DNA of 64,000 nt from Spirochaetia bacterium (lineage in GTDB: Bacteria > Spirochaetota > Leptospiria > Turneriellales > JAOUOS01), in NCBI GenBank assembly GCA_029880285.1, contig JAOUOS010000008.1:1-64000 (forward strand), written 5' to 3'. The first letter of the stretch is position 1; the number at the start of each line of letters is the position of its first letter. This document shows positions 37,143 to 46,547 of the stretch, in pieces. A program made the translations under genes and the position numbers. Below the pieces are notes generated by a model. That model worked only from the letters and a program-made list of their open reading frames with translations, searched no databases and was not told where the DNA came from.

Positions 37143-37165
37143 TACCCCTAAAAAAGGAGAACACC

Positions 37166-37834
37166 ATGTTGTTAGAAATTAAAAAACTAAATAAAATCTA
37201 CGAATCGGGAAAGATAAAATTTCAGGCTTTATTTGATGTAGATTTGAATTTTAAAGAAGGCGAGTTTTCTGCTCTTGTGGGTCCTTCGGGTTCGGGTAAA
37301 ACAACGCTTTTAAATTGCATTGGCTGCATTGACAAACCCGAAAGCGGCGATATTCTTTTACAGGGCGATAATCTTACACAAAAGAAATCGGTTGAGCTTG
37401 CAAAAGTTAGAAAAGAAAAATACGGATTTATTTTTCAAACCTACAATTTAATGCCCGTATTAAATGTTTATGAAAACGTAGAACTGCCCATGAAACTTTT
37501 AAAAAAACATTCAGATTCAGAAATAAAAGAACTGGTTTATAATATTTTAGATGAAGTAGGATTAAAAGGTCTTGAGAAAAGAATGCCGCTTGAATTATCA
37601 GGCGGGCAGCAGCAGAGGGTTTCAGTCGCCAGAGCGTTAATTAAAAAGCCGCAAGTAATTTTTGCCGACGAGCCAACCGCCAATCTCGATTCAAAAACAG
37701 GCGAGGCCATCATTGACTTAATGCATGAATTAAACGAGGTAGAAAAAGTTACCTTTATATTTTCTACCCACGATAAAATGGTGATGAAACATGCACGAAG
37801 AATTATAGAATTAAAAGACGGTAAAGTAGTATAA
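37166..37834 (+). CDS. ABC transporter ATPase (LolD/MacB type)
   Basis: I chose the ATG at 37166, which has an AAGGAG site 6 bases upstream. The longer frame from 37130 enters the inverted-repeat element. The protein is 222 residues. It has Walker A GPSGSGKTT (about 37-45), the Q-loop FIFQTYNLMPVLNVYENV, the signature LSGGQQQRVSVARAL, Walker B VIFADEPTANLD and the H-loop FSTHD. The LNVYENVELP segment is typical of the LolD/MacB subfamily. It powers the two permeases encoded just downstream. Confidence 0.95.
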   Translation: MLLEIKKLNKIYESGKIKFQALFDVDLNFKEGEFSALVGPSGSGKTTLLNCIGCIDKPESGDILLQGDNLTQKKSVELAKVRKEKYGFIFQTYNLMPVLNVYENVELPMKLLKKHSDSEIKELVYNILDEVGLKGLEKRMPLELSGGQQQRVSVARALIKKPQVIFADEPTANLDSKTGEAIIDLMHELNEVEKVTFIFSTHDKMVMKHARRIIELKDGKVV

Positions 37835-37844
37835 GAAGGTTATA

Positions 37845-39062
37845 ATGGGATATCTGGCAAAAATAGCTTATAAGAATATCATAAAAGCCAAAAGGCGAAC
37901 CATACTTACTTTTATGATGCTTTCTTTTGGCTTTATGGTATTTCTTGTATTAGACGCTATGTATGAAGGCCTTGATGTTGTTTCATTTAAAAACTACATT
38001 GAATTTGAAACCGGCCATTTTAAAATCAGGAACATTAATTTTGACGAAGACGACCCATATGATTCTGAAAATTATCTCGAAAACACAAACGAAATAGAAT
38101 CTAAATTAAAAACAATGGATTTTGTAGAAGGATACGCTTCTCGCGTTTTATTTTTATCAGAACTTGATAACGGCATAGATTCTACGCCTATTATATCGGT
38201 TGGCATTGATCCTCAAAACGATAAAAATGTTTTTAACTTAGATCAGTATATTAGCGAGGGCAAGCTGGAAAAAAACGGCATTGTTCTCGGATACATACTT
38301 GCCAGAGACATGGGACTAAAATTGGACGATCTTGTTTTTATAACCTTTCGAAACCGCCATGGAATGTTTACATCCATTGAATTTACGGTTACCGGTATTG
38401 TAAAAGCCGCCGACCCGAGAGTAAATATGATGATGGCTTTTATAAATATTGAAGAGGCGCGTACATATATGGATATCAAGGGCGCCACTGAATTAACATT
38501 AAGAGTAAAAGATTATTTAAATATTGAGCCTTTTGAAAAAGAATTAAATTCAAAAATTACCGGCGTTAAAATTCAAAACTGGCAGGAACTCTCAAGCGAG
38601 TTCGCGGCCCTTCTTGATATGAAAAAAGCTGCAGGAAATTATATATTGCTATTTCTTCTGATAATAGCTTTGGTCGGCATTATTAACACCCTATTAATGT
38701 CGGTTTTTGAAAAAAGAAGAGAAATAGGAATGCTGATGGCGCTTGGTATGCAAAAAACCGAGGTACGAAATATATTTATTATAGAAGGATTAATCATAGG
38801 CATCTTAGGCAGTATAATGGGAATGATATTGGGTACACTGGCAAACTTATATTTTATTTACGTAGGTATTGATTACGCCTCAATGTTAGGTGAAGACGCT
38901 ATGGGGTTTAATATCACCGGCAGGGTAAAATCGGCATGGGTTTTTGCTTCTTATGTTAAATGCTTTGTTCTTGTGGTATTAACCAGTATACTGGCCAGTT
39001 ATTTTCCCGCGAAACGGGTCATGATGTTTGAACCCATGGAATGCCTAAGGGTAGCGCAGTAA
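37845..39062 (+). CDS. ABC transporter permease, LolC/E (FtsX-type), first copy
   Basis: The protein has 405 residues. It has one N-terminal membrane helix (FMMLSFGFMVFLVLDAMY), a large periplasmic domain (about 45-260) and three C-terminal helices with FtsX motifs: ILLFLLIIALVGIINTLLMSVFEKRREIGMLMALGMQ and the later LIIGILGSIMGMILG. With the ATPase and the second permease it forms a LolCDE-like type VII ABC complex that extracts lipoproteins or another amphiphile from the inner membrane. It starts 10 bases after the ATPase gene. Substrate is not known. Confidence 0.9.
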   Translation: MGYLAKIAYKNIIKAKRRTILTFMMLSFGFMVFLVLDAMYEGLDVVSFKNYIEFETGHFKIRNINFDEDDPYDSENYLENTNEIESKLKTMDFVEGYASRVLFLSELDNGIDSTPIISVGIDPQNDKNVFNLDQYISEGKLEKNGIVLGYILARDMGLKLDDLVFITFRNRHGMFTSIEFTVTGIVKAADPRVNMMMAFINIEEARTYMDIKGATELTLRVKDYLNIEPFEKELNSKITGVKIQNWQELSSEFAALLDMKKAAGNYILLFLLIIALVGIINTLLMSVFEKRREIGMLMALGMQKTEVRNIFIIEGLIIGILGSIMGMILGTLANLYFIYVGIDYASMLGEDAMGFNITGRVKSAWVFASYVKCFVLVVLTSILASYFPAKRVMMFEPMECLRVAQ

Positions 39063-39074
39063 AGGAGCATTGAT

Positions 39075-40274
39075 ATGTTAATAAAATTCGCGTTTCGAAA
39101 TGTTCTTAGAAACAAGAAAAGATCGTTTTTAACTTTTCTTTCCATATTTTTAGGGGCCATTATTGTAGGTATCGCGCAGGGCTGGATTAATGGCATGGTT
39201 GCCGTATATCAAAATAATTTTACCAAATACCAAACCGGACATGTTAGAATAACCACAGAAGAATACTTAAAACGACAAAAGTTTATGCCTGTAGATGAAA
39301 TTATTTCTGATCATGAAAAGCTGATTTCTAAAATAGAACATATAAATGAAATAAGAGACGTACAAGAAAGGGTCCGTTTTGGTATTTTACTGGGTCATAA
39401 AGAAAATACGGTATCGGCTTTCGGAATTGGCATTAACTTAAACGATAACGAATATAAATTAAAAGAAAAATTAATTGAAGGCGAAATTAAAGAATCTGGC
39501 ATATATATAGGCAGTATTCTCGCTAAAAAAGCAGGCGTAAAAATAGGCGACGATCTTTTAATCGCTTCAAAAACATCACAAGGCGGCTTAAACGGAATTA
39601 AACTTAAAGTAGAAGGAATTTTTAAAATCGCAATGATGTATGATAAAAACTCTTTTTTTATAAGTCTTGAAGACGCAAAAAGGCTCTTAAAAATATTTAA
39701 CGGTACAACCGAACTATATGTTTACGGCCATGATATTAATAACGTAAATATTTATAAAAACGAGATATCTTCATTTTTACCTAAAGGTTTAACGGCTCAA
39801 ACCTACCAGGAACAACTTGGCGACTTCATGAGCCTTATGGAAACAATGAAATCTGTATATATTTTTATTGAAGCGTTAATTTTATTTTTAGCCTGTTTTG
39901 TAGTCATAAACACAATGATGATGGCCATTTTTGAAAGACTGCATGAAATAGGCACACTAAAAGCCATGGGCATGACCGATAGGCAGCTTTTTTTTAATTT
40001 TACGATGGAAGGCGCCATTATAGGAACAGCCGGCGGTATTTTAGGCGCCATTGTGGGCTATTCTATTATCGCTTATCTTTCTCACAGGGGTATCGATTTT
40101 TCAAAAGAAGTCAAAGATTTAACCATCCCCATTGAATATATTATAAGACCTGTTATCGCTATAAAAGATTTGGCCATCGCGGTTATTGTTTGTATTGTTG
40201 TCCCCACAGTTTCAGCTATGATTCCCGCACGATATGCCAGAAAGCTTATGCCGGCAGAGGCCCTTAGAAAATAA
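39075..40274 (+). CDS. ABC transporter permease, LolC/E (FtsX-type), second copy
   Basis: The 399-residue protein is built like its neighbour: an N-terminal helix (FLTFLSIFLGAIIVGIAQGW), a periplasmic domain and three C-terminal helices with FERLHEIGTLKAMGMTDRQLF, the FtsX-type coupling motif. The two permeases are diverged copies, so the transporter is probably a heterodimer like LolCE. A GGAG site precedes the ATG 12 bases after the first permease gene. The operon appears to end here, followed by about 70 bases before the next signal protein gene. Confidence 0.9.
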   Translation: MLIKFAFRNVLRNKKRSFLTFLSIFLGAIIVGIAQGWINGMVAVYQNNFTKYQTGHVRITTEEYLKRQKFMPVDEIISDHEKLISKIEHINEIRDVQERVRFGILLGHKENTVSAFGIGINLNDNEYKLKEKLIEGEIKESGIYIGSILAKKAGVKIGDDLLIASKTSQGGLNGIKLKVEGIFKIAMMYDKNSFFISLEDAKRLLKIFNGTTELYVYGHDINNVNIYKNEISSFLPKGLTAQTYQEQLGDFMSLMETMKSVYIFIEALILFLACFVVINTMMMAIFERLHEIGTLKAMGMTDRQLFFNFTMEGAIIGTAGGILGAIVGYSIIAYLSHRGIDFSKEVKDLTIPIEYIIRPVIAIKDLAIAVIVCIVVPTVSAMIPARYARKLMPAEALRK

Positions 40275-40346
40275 TTTTCGATACCTCTTAAAATAAATAT
40301 TCATAATTGTTTACAATTCAAACCCAAGGCTTAAAATGACAAAAAT

Positions 40347-42320
40347 ATGTTTTTTCAAAAGTATAAATTTTTTTTTATTTTCTTAATTATATTATTTATT
40401 TTAAATTGCTCTGCTAAAGAAGAAAATTTTATCGTAAAAAACGGCGAAATTGATTTGTCAAATTGGGATTTCATAAAAGACGGAAGTGTTGAACTAAAAG
40501 GAACATGGAAGTTTTACTATAAAAAGCTGTTTTCTAACGGCACAGACCTATCTAAAGAAGAATATTCATTTTTATATTCCCCGGGCCTATGGAATGGTTC
40601 TACACAACAGGGCAAAGAAATAAACGGATTAGGCTACGGAACTTATAAATTAAATTTGATTCTTGGCTCTAATAGGCCGTCTTTAGCGATAAAAATGATC
40701 GATGCGGCGACATCATATAATATGTGGTTTAATAAAAAAAAAATATTGTCTAACGGCCAAATAAGCGAGAAAGAAAATTTATATAAGCCGCAATTTTTTT
40801 CTTCGGTTATTCTTTTAGAAAATCTTCAGCAGAATAATGAAATCATAATAGAGGTCGTTAATTTCAAACATAGTAAAGGCGGTATGTGGTTAGCGCCAAT
40901 TATTGGTAAGGCCGAAGAAGTTATAATACAAAAAAGAATAAATACTTATATAGATGTTTTTTTAGTAGGGAGCCTTCTAGTCGTGGCTATTTATAATATG
41001 TTTATGTTTTATTTTCATAAAAAAGATAAAGCCTCTTTATATTTTTCATTGTTTGCTCTGGCTATAATTTTTCGCATAATACTAATTAATGAAAAACCGC
41101 TTTACCAAATTTTTCCCAATTTTAACTGGTATTTAGGCAATAAGATTGAATATATAAGTTCATATTTATCTAATATTTTGTTTTTACTGTTTATAAATTC
41201 TATTTTTTCAAAATATCTTAATAAAAATATTCTAAATACTCTGTTAGCACTTTTTAGTACCGGAACTTTAGTTGTTATTTTTTTCCCGCTGTATTATTAT
41301 TCAAAAACAATGTTTTATTTTGAAATCTCAATGATAGTAGGAGGCATTTGGGTTTTGATGGTTATTTTAAAAGCGCTTAAAGAAAAGAAAAGTGAAGCTT
41401 TACTTGTTCTAATTGGTTTTATTTCTCTTTTTCTTGCGGTTATCAATGATATCTTGTTTAATGAGCGAATTATAAACACATTTCATTTGGCCCATTGGGG
41501 ATTGTTTGCTTTTATGCTTCTTCAAACCGGGAATATTTCTATGCGCTTTTCTAAAACATTATCTTTTACCAAAAAAATAGCTTTTGAGTTAGATATCGCG
41601 AAACAAGTGCAAGAAAACGTTTTAACTTTTCCAGATTATTATAACAATATAAAAGAATTTGAAATTGCTGTTACCTATTTACCGCAAAATAAAAAAGTAG
41701 GGGGCGATTATTATAATATTAGTCAACTTGAAGATAAGTCTGTTTCAATTATCATTGCCGATGCCATAGGACACGGTATACAGGCTGCTTTAAGAACAAT
41801 GCAAATTCATGCAATATATATGCAAAATAACAAACCCGAATCTTCCATGCAAACACTAAAAAACATGAACAACAATATCTTAAAAAGCAAAGACGTTTTT
41901 AGCCAGAATTATTTTACTGCTTTTCTTATTAATGTTAGAAAAGGCGCAATTTCATTTTCTTCTGCGGGTCATCCGGCGCAGTATCTTTATAAATTTAAAA
42001 CAAAAGAATTAAAAAAACTGCAGACATCAGGAAAAATTTTAGGGGTTTTAGATGATGCCGAAATTGAATTAAAAAAAGAAAAATTTGAAAATGCAGATAT
42101 AATTTTTCTTTTTACAGATGGTTTGTTTGAACAGCTAAATGATAAGGGAAAAGAATTTAGCGAAAAAAAACTTTATACCTTGTTTGAAAAAGCTGTAAGT
42201 AATGCTTCAGAAAAAAGCCTTGAAAAAATAAATTTATCGGTGATAAATGAATTAGATAGATATAAAGGAAAAGAACCATCTACAGATGATATTACATTGA
42301 TTTCAATTCGTTTAAAATAA
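40347..42320 (+). CDS. 7TMR-DISM receptor with SpoIIE-type phosphatase output
   Basis: The protein has 657 residues. A signal with a possible lipobox (FILNC, near residue 21) is followed by an extracytoplasmic beta-sandwich domain (30-195, 7TMR-DISMED2-like, with the TWKFYYKKLF and SPGLWNG segments). Seven membrane helices (about 200-400) come next, and then a coiled linker and a PP2C/SpoIIE domain with VGGDYYN, IIADAIGHGIQA, FLFTDGLFEQ and TDDITLI. The GDVSGHG motif reads ADAIGHG here, but the Asp ligands are kept. It should sense a ligand outside and dephosphorylate a STAS-type protein inside. It is a further output phosphatase besides 19394-20731. Confidence 0.88.
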   Translation: MFFQKYKFFFIFLIILFILNCSAKEENFIVKNGEIDLSNWDFIKDGSVELKGTWKFYYKKLFSNGTDLSKEEYSFLYSPGLWNGSTQQGKEINGLGYGTYKLNLILGSNRPSLAIKMIDAATSYNMWFNKKKILSNGQISEKENLYKPQFFSSVILLENLQQNNEIIIEVVNFKHSKGGMWLAPIIGKAEEVIIQKRINTYIDVFLVGSLLVVAIYNMFMFYFHKKDKASLYFSLFALAIIFRIILINEKPLYQIFPNFNWYLGNKIEYISSYLSNILFLLFINSIFSKYLNKNILNTLLALFSTGTLVVIFFPLYYYSKTMFYFEISMIVGGIWVLMVILKALKEKKSEALLVLIGFISLFLAVINDILFNERIINTFHLAHWGLFAFMLLQTGNISMRFSKTLSFTKKIAFELDIAKQVQENVLTFPDYYNNIKEFEIAVTYLPQNKKVGGDYYNISQLEDKSVSIIIADAIGHGIQAALRTMQIHAIYMQNNKPESSMQTLKNMNNNILKSKDVFSQNYFTAFLINVRKGAISFSSAGHPAQYLYKFKTKELKKLQTSGKILGVLDDAEIELKKEKFENADIIFLFTDGLFEQLNDKGKEFSEKKLYTLFEKAVSNASEKSLEKINLSVINELDRYKGKEPSTDDITLISIRLK

Positions 42321-42391
42321 TAATAATCTAAACCTAATAAAGCTATTTTAATGATTTACCAAAGCACAAAAAAATTTATCTTGGCTAATAA

Positions 42392-42799
42392 ATGAATATC
42401 GAATGGAACAATAAATATTTAATAGGTATTGAAAAAATTGATAATCAGCATAAACAGCTTGTTCAACAAGTAAATATATTTTTTAATTGTGTTAATAAAA
42501 AAAAAGGCAGGGATAAAGTTTTAGAAATTTTAGAATATCTATCTGAATATGTAGAAGAACATTTTAAAGATGAAGAAAACCTGCAAAAACAAATTAAATA
42601 CCCTGATTATGAAGAACATAAAAATAAACATGAAAACTTTAAGACATTAATTATCAAACTAAAAGATAAAATCATAAAAACCGACATTGACTACAATAAT
42701 ATTTTAGAAACCAATCAAATAATAACAAAATGGATAATTAATCACATTTACAATTCTGATAAAAAAATTGGAGAATACATAAAAAAAATTAAATCTTAA
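42392..42799 (+). CDS. Bacteriohemerythrin
   Basis: The 135-residue protein has the complete diiron ligand set of hemerythrins: His20 (in IDNQH), His57 and Glu61 (HFKDEE), His76 and His80 (EEHKNKH), His118 and Asp123 (NHIYNSD). It binds O2, and bacterial members serve in oxygen sensing, delivery or protection. It is cytosolic and has no fused domain. It lies 71 bases downstream of a receptor phosphatase gene and may be co-transcribed with it. Confidence 0.93.
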   Translation: MNIEWNNKYLIGIEKIDNQHKQLVQQVNIFFNCVNKKKGRDKVLEILEYLSEYVEEHFKDEENLQKQIKYPDYEEHKNKHENFKTLIIKLKDKIIKTDIDYNNILETNQIITKWIINHIYNSDKKIGEYIKKIKS

Positions 42800-42968
42800 A
42801 GTTTCTAAATAATCTAAGCTATTAAATATTTGTATTAAACATAATGCTTATTTATAAATATGTTAAAATATTTTAAGATAAATTTAAGTAATAAAGGTTT
42901 TTTTATTGTCTATCTATAACAAAAAAAAATTTTAAATCTGTATTTAATATTTTATATTCATAACTTAT

Positions 42969-43562
42969 ATGAAAATAGGTGAAATCTTAATTAAAGAAAA
43001 CGTTATTACAGAAGAAGAGTTAAATCAGGCTCTGGAACTACAAAAAAAAAGCTTCGATAAGTTAGGTAAGATTCTGGTAGATATGGGTCTTTTAGATTAT
43101 ATGGATTTAATTAAATATCTTTCTATTAATCATGTAAAACCGGCTTTAGGAGAATTATTAATTGCCACGGGTTTAATTGATGAAGATAAATTAAATTCAG
43201 CGCTTGAAAAACAAAAAAACAATCCTAATAAAAAAGTTGGCAATATTCTTGTTGAAAGCGAACATCTTGATAAAAATATTCTAGCTCATTTTTTAACCGT
43301 ACAGGCTTCTGGTTTTATTTCAAGAGAAACCGAGGTCGAAATAGAAAACGGGCATGGTTCTATACGTGGCAATAATGGCAGTAAATACACCGGCGGAATA
43401 AAAAATGGAAAAATGCATGGCAAAGGAATTTATTCTGATATAGAATGCCGATATGTAGGCGAATTTAATGATGGCAGCTTTCATGGAGAAGGCACCATGA
43501 CATCTAACGAAGGTTTTGTACTACATTCAGGAGAATGGCTAAGCGGTAAGCCTGTAAAATAA
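42969..43562 (+). CDS. MshEN-like c-di-GMP-binding region fused to MORN repeats
   Basis: The protein has 197 residues. The first 115 contain the MshEN pattern twice or more: KIGEILIKENVITEEELNQAL then LGKILVDMGLL, and ALGELLIATGLIDEDKLNSAL then VGNILVESEHLD. This LGxxLxxxxxI...L..AL..Q arrangement binds c-di-GMP in type II/IV secretion ATPases. Residues 125-197 are MORN repeats (KYTGGIKNGKMHGKGIY, RYVGEFNDGSFHGEGTM). The combination suggests a small c-di-GMP adaptor whose MORN part binds lipid or protein. The HD-GYP-type gene at 11.6-13 kb shows that a cyclic-dinucleotide system may exist here. MshEN is a motif-level call. Confidence 0.7.
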   Translation: MKIGEILIKENVITEEELNQALELQKKSFDKLGKILVDMGLLDYMDLIKYLSINHVKPALGELLIATGLIDEDKLNSALEKQKNNPNKKVGNILVESEHLDKNILAHFLTVQASGFISRETEVEIENGHGSIRGNNGSKYTGGIKNGKMHGKGIYSDIECRYVGEFNDGSFHGEGTMTSNEGFVLHSGEWLSGKPVK

Positions 43563-43665
43563 AGCTTGTAAAGGCAACAGCCGTATATCAAGAACTCATA
43601 AAATTATTTTTCTAAATAAACTTACATCTTGACATATCGTTAAAGTATTAAATAACGTATATCAA

Positions 43666-45507
43666 ATGTGTGGAATAGTCGGTTATATAGGCCCTAAAGC
43701 GTTAGATTCAGTACTTCTGGTTGGTCTAAAAAAACTGGAATATAGAGGATATGATTCGGCGGGAATAGCGGTTTTAAACAAAGATGAACTGTCAATTTGT
43801 AAGGCAAAAGGTAAAATAATAAACCTTGAAGAACAGTTGAAATCGCAGGGATTAAACGGACATGCCGGTATAGGACATACCCGCTGGGCAACACATGGTG
43901 AACCTTCAACAAAAAACGCTCATCCGCATACTAATTCAGATGCAAACCTTGCTGTTGTGCACAATGGAATTATAGAAAATTATTTAGAAATTAAAAATGA
44001 TCTAATTAGTAAAGGATATGTTTTTGTATCAGATACAGATACCGAAGTCATACCTCATCTATTAGATTATGAAATTAAGAAAAATATATCGTTACAAGAT
44101 GCTTTTTTAAATTGCCTAAAAAAAATAGATGGTAAATTTGCAATCGCGATGATAAGTGAAAAAGAATCAAATAAAATATTTTTTGCCAGAAACGGCGCCC
44201 CCCTTATCTTGGGTAAAGGTAAAAAATCTATACCTGAAAGTTTTATAGCATCTGACCTGCCGGCTATTATACCTATAGCTAGAGAAGTAATTTATATAAA
44301 TGACGGCGAATGGGGTTATATTGAAAATAATAAAATAGAAATATTTAATCTGCAAAACAGCCCTATTGAAGTAAAATTAGAGCCAATTGAAATAACAGAA
44401 GAAGAAATAGAAAAAGGAAAGTACCCGCACTTTATGCTCAAAGAAATATATGAGCAAACTTCTATTCTGCAAAAAATTATAGATACACGCCTTGATAGTG
44501 ACAACAGAATTATTTTTGAAGAATTAACTTTTGACAATGAATATTTATCTAGAATCGGCAGAGTAATTATACAAGCCTGCGGAACTTCACTTAATGCAGG
44601 GTTAATAGGTAAGCTATATTTAGAAATATTAAGTAAATTAACAACAGACGCCGATTTTTCATCTGAATTTAGATACCGAAATCCAGTCGCAGGCGGTGAT
44701 ACACTGGTTATAGGTATTAGCCAGTCAGGTGAAACTGCTGATACCTTGGCCGGATTGCATGAAGCAAAGGCAAAGTTCTTAAAAGTTTTATCTTTTGTAA
44801 ATAATAAAAACTCTAGCATTTCAAGAGAATCTGATTCTATTATAGATTTAATGGCAGGTCCCGAAATAGGTGTTGCCTCGACCAAGGCATATACAGCAGA
44901 ACTAGTAAGTTTGTTTTTATTTTCTCTTTATATGAGTTCTATTCGATGGGCAATGCCTAAAGAAGAAAAATTTAAATTAATAAATGAGCTAAAAACTTTA
45001 CCAGAAAAAATAGAACAAATATTACAAAAATTAGAGCCAATTCAAGAAATAGCTAATTATTTAAAAAATGTTTCAAATACTCTTTATCTTGGGCGAACGT
45101 TTAATTACGCGACCGCTCTAGAAGGCGCTTTAAAATTAAAAGAAATATCATATATTCACGCTTCAGGTTACGCGGGCGGTGAATTTAAACATGGTCCTAT
45201 CGCTCTCATTTCTGAAGAGGTACCTTCTATTGTTATTGTACCAGAGGGTGAAATAAGAAAAAAAACTATATCAAACTTACTTGAAGTAAAAGCCAGAAAA
45301 GGTAAAATAATATCAATTATAACAGAAAACGATAAAGAGGTAAAAGATATATCTGATTTTTACGTAGAAATTCCTAAAATCTGCGAACCTTTATCGCCAA
45401 TTTTAACAGTAATACCTTTACAATTGATTGCTTATTATACAGCGGTTTATAGAGGGTGTGACGTCGATAAGCCAAGAAATTTGGCAAAATCTGTAACTGT
45501 TGAATAA
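43666..45507 (+). CDS. glmS: Glutamine-fructose-6-phosphate aminotransferase (isomerising)
   Basis: The protein has 613 residues. The N-terminal nucleophile Cys2 is in MCGIVGYIG. GHTRWATHGEP and HNGIIENY form the glutaminase site, followed by two SIS sugar-isomerase domains, with SQSGETADTLAGL, GVASTKAYTAE and a C-terminal DKPRNLAKSVTVE. It makes glucosamine-6-phosphate for peptidoglycan and lipid A synthesis. I looked at the 100 bases upstream for a glmS ribozyme and saw none. A TTGACA at 43629-43634 could be a -35 box but no convincing -10 is paired with it. A sigma-like gene follows after 9 bases. Confidence 0.97.
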   Translation: MCGIVGYIGPKALDSVLLVGLKKLEYRGYDSAGIAVLNKDELSICKAKGKIINLEEQLKSQGLNGHAGIGHTRWATHGEPSTKNAHPHTNSDANLAVVHNGIIENYLEIKNDLISKGYVFVSDTDTEVIPHLLDYEIKKNISLQDAFLNCLKKIDGKFAIAMISEKESNKIFFARNGAPLILGKGKKSIPESFIASDLPAIIPIAREVIYINDGEWGYIENNKIEIFNLQNSPIEVKLEPIEITEEEIEKGKYPHFMLKEIYEQTSILQKIIDTRLDSDNRIIFEELTFDNEYLSRIGRVIIQACGTSLNAGLIGKLYLEILSKLTTDADFSSEFRYRNPVAGGDTLVIGISQSGETADTLAGLHEAKAKFLKVLSFVNNKNSSISRESDSIIDLMAGPEIGVASTKAYTAELVSLFLFSLYMSSIRWAMPKEEKFKLINELKTLPEKIEQILQKLEPIQEIANYLKNVSNTLYLGRTFNYATALEGALKLKEISYIHASGYAGGEFKHGPIALISEEVPSIVIVPEGEIRKKTISNLLEVKARKGKIISIITENDKEVKDISDFYVEIPKICEPLSPILTVIPLQLIAYYTAVYRGCDVDKPRNLAKSVTVE

Positions 45508-45516
45508 ATTGTTATT

Positions 45517-46476
45517 ATGTTTGAATCTGAAACAGCGGAAGCTTTATCAAAGAATGAAATTGCTATATCGGTAATTGAAAGACTTAAAAAAGGCGATTTA
45601 ACTTCAATTAATGAATTTTTTGAAGCGTTTTCTGAAGATATTTATAATTTTCCCATGAGATTTTATAACTTCAATGAAGATGAAGCCGGAGATTTTTATT
45701 TATACGCGTTTGAACATTTAAAAAATGGCAAAAGGCTTTCTGTGTTTCAACAAAAATCAAAATTTACTACATGGTTTTTTTCTGTATTACGAAATTTAAC
45801 AATCGATTTTTTGCGAACAAAAAAAGAGAAATTAAAAACTGTATCAATGACTAAAATAGATGATAACGGTAATGTCTTTGAGCCTCTTGAAAATATTGCT
45901 GATGAAAGAAATAATAGATCAGAAATTGAAAGCAACTCTTATTTTCAAAAATTCAGCAATAAACTTGAAGACCTTGATATACAAAAACGTATTTTATTTA
46001 AACTTGCCTATATTTATTATCTCGATCTTGATATAGAAGAAATTAAATGGCTCTCAGAAAAAAGAAAAGTCTCAAAAGAAATAATACTTAGAGAAATTTT
46101 AGAGTTAAAAGATATCGTTTTTGAAAAAGCGTCTGATGTAAAATTTTTAGAAAATAAGCTTACTGAAAATTTTCAAAAAATTCTTTCTCTTCAAAACTCG
46201 ATAGATAATTTTTTTAAAGAAAATCCGCATATTAAACCCAATAAACACAGCTGGTCTGTAGATTATGAAAATAGTGAAATTCCACCAAAAATTATAGATT
46301 TAATTAGGTCTTTAATAAAAAAGAAGAAAAAACAAATATCTTTGCTTGCGCATCAAGAGAAAAGTCTTATTTCTATTAGAGCTCCCTATAAAAATTTATC
46401 AAAAATGCTTAATACGAGCCAGGGGGTGCTTTCGGTTCAATTGCACAGAACAATTGAAAAATTTGATATTTTTTAA
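45517..46476 (+). CDS. Divergent ECF-like RNA polymerase sigma factor with extended linker
   Basis: The 319-residue protein is longer than usual ECF sigma factors (about 190). Residues 35-105 are a sigma-70 region 2: FSEDIYNFPMRFYNFNEDEAGDFYLYAFEHL, with KSKFTTWFFSVLRNLTIDFLRTKK matching the -10 recognition/core-binding helix. The end, YKNLSKMLNTSQGVLSVQLHRTI, looks like a region 4 helix-turn-helix. Between them lie about 130 extra residues of helical sequence that I do not recognise. The next gene begins about 70 bases on and has a zinc-anti-sigma pattern, supporting a sigma/anti-sigma pair. It starts 9 bases after glmS, which suggests a link to cell-wall precursor supply. Confidence 0.7.
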   Translation: MFESETAEALSKNEIAISVIERLKKGDLTSINEFFEAFSEDIYNFPMRFYNFNEDEAGDFYLYAFEHLKNGKRLSVFQQKSKFTTWFFSVLRNLTIDFLRTKKEKLKTVSMTKIDDNGNVFEPLENIADERNNRSEIESNSYFQKFSNKLEDLDIQKRILFKLAYIYYLDLDIEEIKWLSEKRKVSKEIILREILELKDIVFEKASDVKFLENKLTENFQKILSLQNSIDNFFKENPHIKPNKHSWSVDYENSEIPPKIIDLIRSLIKKKKKQISLLAHQEKSLISIRAPYKNLSKMLNTSQGVLSVQLHRTIEKFDIF

Positions 46477-46547
46477 ATTTTTTTATGTTGAATTTTTTAT
46501 TTTCTGTTCGTCATATTTAACATAAAAATGAAAATAAATGCAGGATA

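Noticed and set aside
37002-37182. A small reading frame between the barrel gene and the ABC ATPase gene
   Set aside because: It runs through the inverted-repeat element and has no ribosome site; the element explains the sequence.
43563-43665. Possible glmS ribozyme before glmS
   Set aside because: The gap is too short and shows none of the expected pseudoknot-like pairing.
44316-44885. A 189-residue minus-strand frame inside glmS
   Set aside because: It is the antisense shadow of a secure gene, with no start signal or recognisable features.
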